Source of the DNA: Pseudobutyrivibrio ruminis CF1b
GTDB taxonomy: Bacteria; Bacillota; Clostridia; Lachnospirales; Lachnospiraceae
Reading direction: 5' to 3'
NCBI RefSeq assembly: GCF_000424005.1
Contig: NZ_AUJB01000016.1
Coordinates: 109,924-173,923, forward strand
DNA: 64,000 bases
The notes under the pieces are model-generated. The model worked only from the letters and a program-made list of their open reading frames with translations, was not told the DNA's origin and searched no databases. This document shows positions 37,804-46,536 of this stretch, piece by piece (the first letter of the stretch is position 1; every line of letters begins with the position of its first letter). Position numbers and translations under genes: made by a program.

Positions 37804-39035
37804 TGAGAAGAGTTGTAATTACTGGAATGGGCACAGTTAATCCACTTGGAAACGACGTTCAGTCTACATGGGATGCTGTGAAAAAAGGAAAGTGCGGAAT
37901 CGGTCAGATTACCCATTTTGACACCACTGATTTCAAGGTAAAGCTAGCAGGAGAGGTTAAGAATTTTGATGCAGCCGAGATACTTGGCGCAAAGGAATCA
38001 AGACGTATGGATGTGTATACGCAGTACGCTTGTGCAGCTGCCAAGGAAGCTATGGAGGATGCAGCCTTTGATTTGGAAAAGGAAGATCACGACAGAATGG
38101 GCTGTATCATGTCATCAGGAATCGGCGGTCTTTCAACAATCGCTGAGGAACATGGAAAGGGTGAGACAAAGGGCTATAACAAGATTTCACCTTATTTTAT
38201 CCCAATGTCTATCAGCAACATGGCAGCAGGTCAGATTGCTATCACATACGGATTAAAGGGAATGTGCACATCAGTAGTTACAGCCTGTGCCAGCTCAAAT
38301 AATGCCATTGGAGATTCCTTCCACAGAATTCGTGATGGCTATGAAGATGTTATGGTTTGCGGTGGTGCCGAAGGTACAGTCATTCCTCTTGGAATCGGTG
38401 GATTCCAGGCCATGAAGGCTCTCTGCACAAGCGAGGATCCAAATCGTGCATCAATCCCATTTGATAAGGAACGTCATGGCTTTGTTATGGGCGAGGGTGC
38501 CGGTATTCTTGTACTTGAGGAATTAGAGCATGCTCTCAACCGTGGTGCAAAGATTTATGGTGAGATTGTTGGTTATGGTTCAAACTGTGATGCTTATCAT
38601 GTTACCGCTCCAAATCCAGAGGGAGAAGGCGGAGCAAAATGTATGGCACTTGCTGTTAAGGATGCTGGCCTTGAAATGTCAGATGTGGATTACATCAACG
38701 CCCACGGAACAAGCACAAGCCTTAACGATGCTGGCGAGACACTTGCCATTAAAAAGGCATTTGGCGACCATGCATACAAGCTTAAGGTAAGCTCTACAAA
38801 GTCTATGACAGGACATCTTCTCGGCGCAGCAGGAGCTGTTGAGGCTATCATTACAACACTTGCACTTAAAGACGAATTTGTACCTGCTACAATAAATTAT
38901 CGTGAAAAGGATGAGGCATGCGACCTTGATATCGTTCCAAACATCGGTCGTAATGAGAAGATTAATGTGGCTCTTTCAAATGCATTGGGCTTTGGTGGTC
39001 ACAATGCATCCTTGGTATTCAGGAGGTACGCATGA
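37803..39035 (+). CDS. fabF: Beta-ketoacyl-ACP synthase II
   Basis: A 410-residue elongating condensing enzyme with Cys162 in VTACASS, and the two histidines in [11 protein letters not shown] and [17 protein letters not shown]. It extends acyl-ACP by two carbons. No separate FabA or isomerase gene is present in this operon, so how unsaturated acids arise is not visible here. Confidence 0.97.
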   Translation: MRRVVITGMGTVNPLGNDVQSTWDAVKKGKCGIGQITHFDTTDFKVKLAGEVKNFDAAEILGAKESRRMDVYTQYACAAAKEAMEDAAFDLEKEDHDRMGCIMSSGIGGLSTIAEEHGKGETKGYNKISPYFIPMSISNMAAGQIAITYGLKGMCTSVVTACASSNNAIGDSFHRIRDGYEDVMVCGGAEGTVIPLGIGGFQAMKALCTSEDPNRASIPFDKERHGFVMGEGAGILVLEELEHALNRGAKIYGEIVGYGSNCDAYHVTAPNPEGEGGAKCMALAVKDAGLEMSDVDYINAHGTSTSLNDAGETLAIKKAFGDHAYKLKVSSTKSMTGHLLGAAGAVEAIITTLALKDEFVPATINYREKDEACDLDIVPNIGRNEKINVALSNALGFGGHNASLVFRRYA

Positions 39036-39460
39036 AGCTAAATTCATCACAGATTCAGGAGATTTTGCCACACCGTTATCCATTTCTTTTGGTGGATAGA
39101 ATAGAGGAGTGTGAGCCTGGAAATTATGCCAAGGGTATCAAATGTGTAACAGCAAACGAAATGCATTTTCTTGGACATTTCCCAGGGCATCCTGTTATGC
39201 CAGGAGTGCTGATTATAGAGGCTTTAGCCCAGGTTGGGGCGGTAGCTCTTTTGACAGAGGAAGAGAACAAAGGCAAGCTTGCTTTTTTCGGTGGAATAAA
39301 GAATGCCCGTTTTAAAAAGCAGGTGGAACCAGGAGATGTTTTGGAGCTTGAATGCAAGCTCACATCTCGAAAAGGACCTGTAGGATTTGGTGAGGCCGTA
39401 GCTTATGTAGATGGCCAGATTGCAGCAAAGGCAGAAATTTCCTTTGCCATAGGAGAGTAA
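39032..39460 (+). CDS. fabZ: 3-hydroxyacyl-ACP dehydratase
   Basis: A 142-residue hot-dog fold dehydratase with [11 protein letters not shown], His49 in [11 protein letters not shown] and Glu63 in IIEALAQ, the catalytic pair. It dehydrates hydroxyacyl-ACP in each cycle. It overlaps fabF by four bases and is followed seven bases later by the regulator gene. Confidence 0.97.
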   Translation: MKLNSSQIQEILPHRYPFLLVDRIEECEPGNYAKGIKCVTANEMHFLGHFPGHPVMPGVLIIEALAQVGAVALLTEEENKGKLAFFGGIKNARFKKQVEPGDVLELECKLTSRKGPVGFGEAVAYVDGQIAAKAEISFAIGE

Positions 39461-39467
39461 TTTCGCT

Positions 39468-39974
39468 ATGATGGTACTTGGGGACATAAATAACAAAAAG
39501 GAACAGGTACTAGAAATGTTAGAACAGACACTTTCCGAGGTGTACACCAAATTTAAAATTCACTTTTATCAGGAGATGTTCAAGAAGTTAAATTCTCGTG
39601 AGACATCACTGACCACAGTGGAGCTTTTCTGTGTGGAGATTATTCACGCACTTAAGAACCCTACAGTTGCAGAGTTTGCAAATTTTATTAATGTATCATC
39701 ACCAAACGCAGCTTACAAAGTAAACAGCTTGATTCAGAAGGGTTACATTGAAAAGGTACAGTCAGAGACAGATAGACGCGAGTACCATCTTCACGTGACC
39801 GAAAAATATTATAACTACTTCAATCTTTCTCAGAAGTACGTTAGTACTGTAGTAGAACGTGCTCAGGAATATTTCTCAGCTGAGCAGGTAGAGATATTGG
39901 ATGGTATCCTTAGGGATATGTCACTTGAACTTATGCATGAAGTGGCAATTCCACCTGTTGAAGTTACTCAATAA
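39468..39974 (+). CDS. MarR-family regulator, FabT-like
   Basis: A 168-residue winged-helix protein. The core (about 40-135) has TTVELFCVEIIHALKNPTVAEFANFINVSSPNAAYKVNSLIQKGYIEKVQSETDRREYHLHVTEK, with the recognition helix in the NAAYKVNSL region and the wing at TDRREYHL. In streptococci FabT is a MarR protein that binds AT-rich palindromes in the fatty acid operon with long-chain acyl-ACP as corepressor. Here the gene closes the operon rather than opening it, giving negative feedback if it binds 30484-30505. Start uncertain: this ATG has GGAG about 14 bases upstream, and a second in-frame ATG 16 codons on (39516) is possible. Confidence 0.85.
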   Translation: MMVLGDINNKKEQVLEMLEQTLSEVYTKFKIHFYQEMFKKLNSRETSLTTVELFCVEIIHALKNPTVAEFANFINVSSPNAAYKVNSLIQKGYIEKVQSETDRREYHLHVTEKYYNYFNLSQKYVSTVVERAQEYFSAEQVEILDGILRDMSLELMHEVAIPPVEVTQ

Positions 39975-39990
39975 TAGATATATAATTCAG

Positions 39991-40026
39991 AGGTTTGAGA
40001 CTATTTTAGGTTTCAAACCTTTTTTG
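39991..40026 (+). terminator. Terminator of the fatty acid operon
   Basis: AGGTTTGA and TCAAACCT around a 14-base loop, followed by TTTTTTG. Confidence 0.8.
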
Positions 40027-40085
40027 TTAACATTTACCAAGCGTTATACGGTATAATGTTTTCAGATAAAATATTGGGAGTATAT

Positions 40086-41624
40086 ATGAAACTTACACAG
40101 TTATTAGATTACAACAATATAATAGTTCAGTGTCATAACACCCCTGATGCTGATGCTATTGCCTCAGGAATGGCTCTGACACAGTACCTCAGGGCCCATG
40201 ACAAGACTGTAGCCTTCGTCTATGGAGGAAATTTCGAGATTACTAAGAGTAATCTTAAGCTTATGATTTCCGACCTTGGCGTAGACATTCATTATGTGCG
40301 TCATCAGGCTCAGCTTTCACAGCTTCTAGGCATTCGTGAGCAGGAGCTTCCAGAGCTTATTGTCACAGTAGACTGTCAGTACGGAGAGGGAAATGTCCGC
40401 ATCTTTAAGGCCAGACAGATAGCAGTCATAGATCATCATCAGATATCTAATCCATTGCCAGAGCTTTCAGAGATTCGTTCTTATCTTGCCAGCTGTTCTA
40501 CTATTCTTTGGGACATGCTCAAGGAAGAAGGCTATCCAGTAGAGAAAGATAAAAAGCTTTCTACAGCTCTTTACTATGGTCTTATGACAGACAGTAATAA
40601 TTTCTCCGAAATCCAGCATCCTTTGGACATGGATATGCGAGATTACCTCAAATACAGTAATTCTGCCATCATAAAGTTTAAGAATTCTAATATTTCTCAG
40701 GAAGAGCTCCGCATTGCGGGAATTGCGCTGCTCGGTTCAGAGTATTACCACGAGAATCATTATTCAATAGTTAAAACAGACCCATGTGATCCTAACATCC
40801 TTGGTATTATTTCCGACATGATGCTCCAGGTGGAGGATGTGGAGAGCTGTCTTGCGTATTCTATTCACGAGGGTGGCATTAAGCTTTCAGTGCGTAGCTG
40901 CGTTAAGGAAGTAAAGGCAGATGAGCTTGCCAAGTTTATTTGTCAGGGTGTAGGCGATGGAGGTGGACACCTCACAAAGGCCGGCGGATTCATCGTTCGC
41001 TCACTCCTTGAAAGACAGGAGCTCGATTACACTCCATCAGCTATTCAGCATTTCTTCAGAGAGCGTATGGATGAATACTTCATGGATAATGAGATTATCT
41101 ACGCCGGAAAATATTCAGCTGATATCAGCACCATGGATTTATACAAGAGCAAGGGTGTCACTATCGGATATGTTAAGGGAAGTGAGATTTTCCCAGTTGG
41201 TACAAAGGCTGTTATCCGTGCCATGGAAGGTGACCAGGAGCTTGAAATAAAAGAAGACACTATCATTGCAGTAGGTGTTCGTGGAGAAGTCTACATCACT
41301 AAGGTAGAGCTTTTCGATAAATACTACAAGATTTGCGACAAGAAATATGAGTTCCCAGGTGAATATGCACCTTCTATCAGAAAGCTTAAAGATAGAACTG
41401 CCATGGGCTTACTTCCACTTGTTCATTCATGTACTTATGAGGGCAATGGAAACATTTATGCCAAGGAGCTCATGTGCCGTACAAAGGTATTTACAAAATG
41501 GAATCCAGAGAACTACTGCTTAGGTCGTCCAGGTGATTACATGGTAGTTTCAGAAAACGATCTTTCAAACATCTATGTGGTAGATAACGAGCTGTTCCAC
41601 AAGACTTATACACCTGTAGAGTAG
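40086..41624 (+). CDS. DHH-family phosphoesterase with an unassigned C-terminal region
   Basis: A 512-residue protein. The DHH domain holds motif I CHNTPDADA (16-24), motif II VTVDCQYGEG, motif III VIDHHQ and a DHHA1-type GDGGGHLTKAGGF near 290-302, so metal ligands are intact. Such enzymes cleave short oligonucleotides, pAp or cyclic dinucleotides. About 180 extra residues (330-512) follow and resemble nothing I can name, with a repeated GTKAVIRAMEGD-type beta segment. I chose the ATG at 40086, after GGGAG, because a TATAAT (40052-40057) overlaps the earlier in-frame ATG. It has its own promoter just after the fatty acid terminator. Confidence 0.85.
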   Translation: MKLTQLLDYNNIIVQCHNTPDADAIASGMALTQYLRAHDKTVAFVYGGNFEITKSNLKLMISDLGVDIHYVRHQAQLSQLLGIREQELPELIVTVDCQYGEGNVRIFKARQIAVIDHHQISNPLPELSEIRSYLASCSTILWDMLKEEGYPVEKDKKLSTALYYGLMTDSNNFSEIQHPLDMDMRDYLKYSNSAIIKFKNSNISQEELRIAGIALLGSEYYHENHYSIVKTDPCDPNILGIISDMMLQVEDVESCLAYSIHEGGIKLSVRSCVKEVKADELAKFICQGVGDGGGHLTKAGGFIVRSLLERQELDYTPSAIQHFFRERMDEYFMDNEIIYAGKYSADISTMDLYKSKGVTIGYVKGSEIFPVGTKAVIRAMEGDQELEIKEDTIIAVGVRGEVYITKVELFDKYYKICDKKYEFPGEYAPSIRKLKDRTAMGLLPLVHSCTYEGNGNIYAKELMCRTKVFTKWNPENYCLGRPGDYMVVSENDLSNIYVVDNELFHKTYTPVE

Positions 41625-41635
41625 ACGTTTTTTTG

Positions 41636-41664
41636 TTGATTAATTGTGCAAAATATAGTATAGT
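41636..41664 (+). promoter_or_regulatory. Promoter of the riboflavin transporter transcript
   Basis: TTGATT at 41636-41641, 17 bases, TATAGT at 41659-41664. It would start transcription just before the FMN riboswitch. Confidence 0.65.
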
Positions 41665-41683
41665 TTCATTAGTTAAATAGGAA

Positions 41684-41811
41684 ATCTTCAGGGCAAGGTG
41701 CGAAAGCTTATGCTTTCAATTCCTGACCGGCGGTGATAGTCCGCGAGTCATTACGACTGAACTGGTGTGATTCCAGTACCGACAGTATAGTCTGGATGGA
41801 AGAAGATGTGC
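41684..41811 (+). ncRNA. FMN riboswitch (RFN element)
   Basis: The conserved FMN aptamer sequence is plain: CTTCAGGGCAAGGTG at the start, TTCCTGACCGGCGGTGATAG, GTCCGCGAGTC, ATTCCAGTACCGACAGTATAGTC in the last arms, and the closing GAAGATG that pairs with the opening strand. FMN binding should favour the terminator that follows. It controls the adjacent ribU gene. Confidence 0.95.
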
Positions 41812-41836
41812 AGATATTTTTATTTGTGTACGCAAT

Positions 41837-41865
41837 GCCCTGAGTTTATGCTCAGGGCTTTTCTT
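41837..41865 (+). terminator. Expression-platform terminator of the FMN riboswitch
   Basis: GCCCTGAG and CTCAGGGC with a six-base loop, followed by TTTTCTT. It lies between the aptamer and the ribU ribosome site. Confidence 0.9.
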
Positions 41866-41911
41866 AATTTAGAAGACTTCCTATCAAATTAATTATTCAG
41901 GGAGGTCCAAC

Positions 41912-42547
41912 ATGGATACAACAAATTTTTCAGCAACAAATGCGGAGAGTAGAACAGCGAAAAAAGTAAACGTAAGAAGCATGACAGTGACAGCAATGCT
42001 TTCAGCAATTGCATTCGTCCTCATGTTCTTAGACACAGCAGTGCCTATTATGCCAAGCTTTATCAAGCTTGATGTTTCAGAGCTTCCAGCACTTATGGCA
42101 TCATTTGCACTTGGCCCAGTATATGGCGTTATCGTTTGCTTGATTAAGAATCTCATCCACCTTACAATTACTCAGACAGGTGGTGTAGGTGAGCTTTCAA
42201 ACTTCATCTTAGGTGCAGCTTTTGTACTTCCAGCTGGTCTTATTTATCACCACAAGAAGACAAAGACAAATGCAATTCTTGGTGCAGTTGTAGGTGCGAT
42301 TATCATGGCAGCTATCAGCTTCCCATCAAACCTTTATATCGTATATCCGGTATACTACAACTTCATGCCAAAGGAAGTTATCGTGGAGGCTTACCAGGCT
42401 GTAGCACCATTTGCAAAGGTTGATTCAATCGAGAAGTGCTTACTTATGTTCAACGTACCATTCACTTTCATAAAGGGTATGATTTCAGCAATTATTACAG
42501 TGCTTATCTATCAGCCACTTCGCCCATTATTAAAGGGAAATAACTAG
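41912..42547 (+). CDS. ribU: Riboflavin ECF transporter S component
   Basis: A 211-residue membrane protein with about six helices and the RibU/FmnP pattern (MTVTAMLSAIAFVLMFLDTAVPIMPSFIKLDVSELPALMASFALGP). It binds riboflavin outside and works with the shared EcfA/EcfA'/EcfT module, not encoded here. The FMN riboswitch upstream confirms the substrate. GGGAGG precedes the ATG. Confidence 0.95.
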   Translation: MDTTNFSATNAESRTAKKVNVRSMTVTAMLSAIAFVLMFLDTAVPIMPSFIKLDVSELPALMASFALGPVYGVIVCLIKNLIHLTITQTGGVGELSNFILGAAFVLPAGLIYHHKKTKTNAILGAVVGAIIMAAISFPSNLYIVYPVYYNFMPKEVIVEAYQAVAPFAKVDSIEKCLLMFNVPFTFIKGMISAIITVLIYQPLRPLLKGNN

Positions 42548-42583
42548 AGTTAAATTACTATTTTGGAACAATTAGAATTGTTT

Positions 42584-42622
42584 AAAGGAGCAGATTTTGA
42601 GTAGAAATCCGCTCCTTTATTT
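42584..42622 (+). terminator. Terminator after ribU
   Basis: AAAGGAGCAGATTT pairs with AAATCCGCTCCTTT apart from one internal mismatch, followed by ATTTATTAT. Confidence 0.85.
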
Positions 42623-42666
42623 ATTATACTTAAACCATAAAAAACAATTAATGAGGAGGTTTTGTT

Positions 42667-43665
42667 ATGCCAGTATTAATTACTATTTTAGTCATAATCT
42701 TGGTTATAATCGCCTTTGGCATTCGTATTGTTCCACAGGGCTACGTATATGTAATCGAGTTCCTTGGTAAGTACCATGCTACATGGCAGGCAGGTATCCA
42801 TGTTATGATTCCATTCCTTCAGAGAGTTTCAAAGAAGGTTTCTTTGAAGGAGCAGGTGGCTGATTTCCCACCACAGGACGTTATCACAAAGGATAATGTT
42901 ATCATGAAAATCGATACTGTAGTTTACTTCAAGGTACAGGATCCTAAGCTTTATGCTTATGGTGCTGAGCGCCCAATCCTTGCTCTTGAAAATCTTACAG
43001 CTACAACACTTCGTAACCTCGTAGGTGAGCTTGAGCTTGATCAGACTCTTACATCAAGAGACAATATCAACTCTAAGATGAGAGTTATCCTTGATGAGGC
43101 TACTGATCCTTGGGGAATCAAGGTAGGCCGTGTAGAGCTTAAGAACATTATTCCACCAGAGGAAATTCAGCGTTCAATGGAGAAGCAGATGAAGGCTGAG
43201 CGTGATCGTCGTGAGACTCTTCTTGAGGCAGAAGGTCACAAGCAGGCATCTATCACCAGAGCAGAAGGTGATAAGCAGGCCCTGGTTCTTAAAGCTGAGG
43301 CTGAAAGAGATGCAGCTATCGCAAGAGCAACAGGTCAGGCTGAGTCAATCCGCCTTGTATATGAGGCTGAGGCTCGCGGTATTGAAATGCTCAAGGCAGC
43401 AAATATGGATGAGAGAGTTCTTCTTATCAAGAAGCTTGAAGCATTAGAGAAGATGGGCGATGGCAGAGCAACAAAGATTGTAGTTCCTACAGACCTTGCA
43501 TCAGCAGCAGCTGATCTTACATTCAAGACTGAGATGCTTGGATTTGGTGAGAGCACACCAATCGACAAATCAGCTCCTAAGAAGGAGACACCAAAGAAAG
43601 AAGACCCATGCTGCAGCGATGCAGATAAGGGTGCTACAACACGTAAGCTTGTAGAGGCAGAATAA
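42667..43665 (+). CDS. SPFH/band-7 (stomatin-like) membrane protein
   Basis: A 332-residue protein with an N-terminal membrane helix (1-20), a band-7 domain (about 22-190; RIVPQGYVYVIEFLGKYHATWQAGIHVMIPFLQRV) and a long Ala/Glu-rich coiled coil (about 180-265). The C-terminus is charged and holds a Cys-Cys pair (DPCCSDADKG). Bacterial stomatins scaffold membrane microdomains and often act with an NfeD protein, which is not encoded next to it. GAGGAGG precedes the ATG. Confidence 0.92.
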   Translation: MPVLITILVIILVIIAFGIRIVPQGYVYVIEFLGKYHATWQAGIHVMIPFLQRVSKKVSLKEQVADFPPQDVITKDNVIMKIDTVVYFKVQDPKLYAYGAERPILALENLTATTLRNLVGELELDQTLTSRDNINSKMRVILDEATDPWGIKVGRVELKNIIPPEEIQRSMEKQMKAERDRRETLLEAEGHKQASITRAEGDKQALVLKAEAERDAAIARATGQAESIRLVYEAEARGIEMLKAANMDERVLLIKKLEALEKMGDGRATKIVVPTDLASAAADLTFKTEMLGFGESTPIDKSAPKKETPKKEDPCCSDADKGATTRKLVEAE

Positions 43666-43671
43666 AAAATT

Positions 43672-43716
43672 GGACTCAGCGTTCCATCTAAACTGGATGG
43701 TAGCTGAGTCCTTTTA
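43672..43716 (+). terminator. Terminator between the SPFH gene and the convergent small gene
   Basis: GGACTCAGC and GCTGAGTCC with an inner CCATC/GGATGG stem, then CTTTTATT. The A-run on its left may let it act on the other strand too. Confidence 0.85.
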
Positions 43717-43762
43717 TTATATCAGCGTACAAAAAGTACGCAGTTTACTTCGATATTTAGTT

Positions 43763-44128
43763 TTAAAATGATACGATATTGAATCCATCTTTGAGGCCTG
43801 GCACCTGAAGATAAGATTTAACATCACATACTCTCTTGGTCAGCTTGTGACCTGTCTGGGTAAATCCATCAGATTCCACTTCATTGAAAATAATATCATT
43901 TCCATCTTCAATTCCGCGGCGGTCTGTGATGTGATATTTCACAACGCCACTTGCAATTCTTGCAAATTCAGCCTTTGAAACTAAAACACTTACCTCAACA
44001 TTTCCACCAGCTGCGCCAGTTTTAAGTGTGTTGGTATCAGCAAAGAACTGACGGCCAAGCTCGTCTTCCTTGCCACCATTCATTGCCTGATTGAGTCCTT
44101 TGATAAGATCTGCTCTGCTATCTGACAT
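43763..44128 (-). CDS. DUF3850-like small protein
   Basis: A 121-residue soluble protein. The C-terminal half resembles DUF3850, a small ASCH/PUA-like fold: a VKYHITDRRG segment, GNDIIFNEVESDGFTQTGHKLTKRV and a final GLKDGFNIVSF, which matches the family's closing strand. The first 45 residues (MSDSRADLIKGLNQAMNGGKEDELGRQFFADT) are an extra helical extension. RNA-modification or nucleotide binding is typical for the fold but unproven. AAGGAG precedes the ATG. The family assignment is from memory of its pattern, so moderate. Confidence 0.65.
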   Translation of the reverse strand: MSDSRADLIKGLNQAMNGGKEDELGRQFFADTNTLKTGAAGGNVEVSVLVSKAEFARIASGVVKYHITDRRGIEDGNDIIFNEVESDGFTQTGHKLTKRVCDVKSYLQVPGLKDGFNIVSF

Positions 44129-44263
44129 AAACGACTCCTTTTTTCAAACGACATTTTGTACTGTATTATTAGGATACAATGTATTTTTGAAAAAATGGTG
44201 TAGAAAGTTTGAAATGTGTTAAAATATCTTTCAGCTAAATTTAATTAATAGGAGAATATTTTT

Positions 44264-46060
44264 ATGGCAAAGGAATTAGTAAGCCGCGACCAGGTTCGTG
44301 TAGAGGACACATGGGATCTTAGCGCAATGTACGAGAATAAAGAAGCTTGGGAAGCTGATATCAAGTTTATAAATGAGAAGCTTGCTGAGGTGGGTAAATA
44401 CCAGGGAAAGGTATGTGAGAGTGCAGAGAACCTTCTTGCAGTTCTTAAGCTTAGCGCTATAGCTGAGGAAAAGTTTGAGCTTGCATTTAACTATGCTGAG
44501 CGTATCTTTGATCAGGATCAGGGAAATACTGAGCATCAGTCAATGTCACAGAGAATGTTTGCTCTCTATGCAAAGATTAATGCAGCCACAGCATTTGTTT
44601 CACCTGAAATCCTTGCCTGCAATGCAGCAGTAATCGAGGGATTTATCGCAGCAAAGCCAGAGCTTGAGCTTTACAGACTCCAGATTAAGGAGATTCAGAG
44701 ATTAAAGGCTCACACACTTTCAGCAGAGATGGAAAAGGTTGTTGCCATGACACAGGAAATGGGCAACACACCAACAGAAGTTTACAGCGCATTTAAGAAT
44801 GTTGATATGACATTCCCTGCAATCAAGGATGAGAATGGCGAAGAAGTAGTTCTTACAGATGGCCGTTTTGTACCAATGCTTATGTCTGCCGACAGAAGAG
44901 TTCGCGAGGATGCATTCAAAGCATACTATGGTGTTTATGCGAAGTACTTAAATACAATGGCTGCTATCTATAACGGTGAAGTAAAGCAGCATATCTTCAA
45001 TTCACGTGTGCGCAACTACAGCTCAAATCTCGAGGCAGCTGTTGATGAAAACAATGTGTCACCACAGGTTTACGACAATCTTGTTAAGACAGTAAATGCA
45101 AATCTTGATAAATTACATGCATACGTTTCTCTTCGTAAGAAGTGCCTGGGTGTGGATGAGCTTCATATGTATGATATCTACACATCAATGATTCCAGATG
45201 CTGCAAAGACAGTTAAGTATGAGGAGGCTCAGAAGACTATCTGTGAGGCTCTTGCAGTTCTTGGTGATGATTATGTAGCTCTTCTTAAGGAAGGTTTTGC
45301 AAATCGTTGGATTGATGTTTATGAGAACAAGGGCAAGCGCGGCGGTGCATATTCAGCTACAGCGTACGGTGTTCACCCATACATGCTTCTTAATTACACA
45401 GATACATTTGATGACATGTTTACAACAGCTCACGAGATGGGGCACTCTATGCACAGCTATTACTCAAATCAGGCACAGCCATATATCTACAGTGGTTACA
45501 AGATTTTCGTTGCAGAGGTAGCATCTACATGTAACGAGATTCTTCTCTTAGAGTACCTTCTTAAGAACTGCACTGATAAGAAGGAGAAGGCTTACCTTCT
45601 CAACCACTACCTTGACAGCTTCAAGGGTACAGTTTTCCGTCAGACACAGTTCGCTGAGTTTGAGAAGACTACAAACGAGATGGTAGAGGCTGGCGAGAAT
45701 CTCAACTCTGAGAATCTTTGCAAGCTTTATAAGGAAATCAACGAGAAGTACTATGGTCCAGATATGATTTCTGATGATGAGATTGCATATGAGTGGGCAC
45801 GTATTCCTCACTTCTACTACAATTTCTATGTATATCAGTATGCAACAAGCTTCTGTGCAGCAGTTGCCATTGCAGACATGATTTTAAAGGAGGGTGAGCC
45901 AGCAGTAGCACGCTACAAGAAGTTCCTTTCAAGTGGATGCACAGACGCACCAGTTGAGCTTCTCAAGATTGCAGGTGTAGACCTCACCACACCAGCTCCA
46001 ATCGAAGCAGCACTTGCTAAGATGGGAGAAATCGTAGAAGAGTTGAAGACATTAGTATAA
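44264..46060 (+). CDS. pepF: Oligoendopeptidase F
   Basis: A 598-residue M3B metallopeptidase with the zinc site His390-Glu-Met-Gly-His394 in TAHEMGHSMHSYYS and a downstream Glu in VAEVASTCNEILL. It is cytoplasmic (no signal peptide) and trims peptides of about 7-17 residues. Length and the N-terminal helical lid domain match the family. AGGAG precedes the ATG. Confidence 0.96.
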   Translation: MAKELVSRDQVRVEDTWDLSAMYENKEAWEADIKFINEKLAEVGKYQGKVCESAENLLAVLKLSAIAEEKFELAFNYAERIFDQDQGNTEHQSMSQRMFALYAKINAATAFVSPEILACNAAVIEGFIAAKPELELYRLQIKEIQRLKAHTLSAEMEKVVAMTQEMGNTPTEVYSAFKNVDMTFPAIKDENGEEVVLTDGRFVPMLMSADRRVREDAFKAYYGVYAKYLNTMAAIYNGEVKQHIFNSRVRNYSSNLEAAVDENNVSPQVYDNLVKTVNANLDKLHAYVSLRKKCLGVDELHMYDIYTSMIPDAAKTVKYEEAQKTICEALAVLGDDYVALLKEGFANRWIDVYENKGKRGGAYSATAYGVHPYMLLNYTDTFDDMFTTAHEMGHSMHSYYSNQAQPYIYSGYKIFVAEVASTCNEILLLEYLLKNCTDKKEKAYLLNHYLDSFKGTVFRQTQFAEFEKTTNEMVEAGENLNSENLCKLYKEINEKYYGPDMISDDEIAYEWARIPHFYYNFYVYQYATSFCAAVAIADMILKEGEPAVARYKKFLSSGCTDAPVELLKIAGVDLTTPAPIEAALAKMGEIVEELKTLV

Positions 46061-46077
46061 TGTAAGGAATATCTAAA

Positions 46078-46107
46078 AGAGCTAGCACAATGCTAGTTCT
46101 TTTTTTA
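46078..46107 (+). terminator. Terminator after pepF
   Basis: AGAGCTAGCA and TGCTAGTTCT (one G-U) around CAA, then TTTTTTT. Confidence 0.9.
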
Positions 46108-46116
46108 TGTGGATTA

Positions 46117-46415
46117 TTACGGTAATCAGACAAACTTATTGGTATTTGACCGTAGTTTAAAAAATTGATTTTTCAATCCTACGGTCAAATAAGAGAAAAT
46201 AAGACGGATGACCGTAGGATTAGAGCATAGATTGTATATGAAAGAGTTGGCGCTCATTCATCAGGTAATAATTGGGCAGTATGACCGTAAAATATATGGA
46301 AATAAATCAAAAGACTACGGTCATATCTGATGTTTATCTAAATATGACCGTAGTCTTCAAATTCAAAAAAATTATATTACGGTCATATAATTCGATAATA
46401 TGTATATGACTGTAA
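46117..46415. repeat. Cluster of TGACCGTA motifs in alternating orientation
   Basis: Within this 476-base gene-free gap the octamer TGACCGTA or its complement occurs seven times exactly: at about 46147, 46180, 46209, 46281, 46316, 46344 and 46379. Diverged copies lie near 46118 and 46405. Neighbouring copies form long inverted pairs: 13 bp (46143-46155 with 46179-46191), 13 bp (46175-46187 with 46209-46221), 16 bp perfect (46311-46326 with 46342-46357) and 13 bp with one wobble (46377-46389 with 46403-46415). No open frame or terminator pattern explains it. It may be an array of binding sites or a structured RNA. Confidence 0.8.
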
Positions 46416-46502
46416 ATGTATGTAAAAAGTATACGGATGTATTGGACCTTTTGGTTATTACATAAGTAGTCCAGATATCTTGCAGCATAAACGATGTAAA
46501 AT

Positions 46503-46528
46503 GCAAAAGAAAGGCTGACTAGCCAAAA
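46503..46528 (-). terminator. Possible terminator of the DUF4317 gene
   Basis: On the minus strand GGCT-AGTC-AGCC is followed by TTTCTTTT. The stem has only four base pairs, so this is weak. Confidence 0.35.
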
Positions 46529-46536
46529 GCTTTATA

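Noticed and set aside
41669..41677. TTAGTTAAA as a FabT half-site before ribU
   Set aside because: Only one half is present and the FMN riboswitch explains regulation.
46117..46415. CRISPR array in the TGACCGTA cluster
   Set aside because: Repeats are only 8-16 bases, alternate in orientation and have irregular spacing, and no cas gene is nearby.
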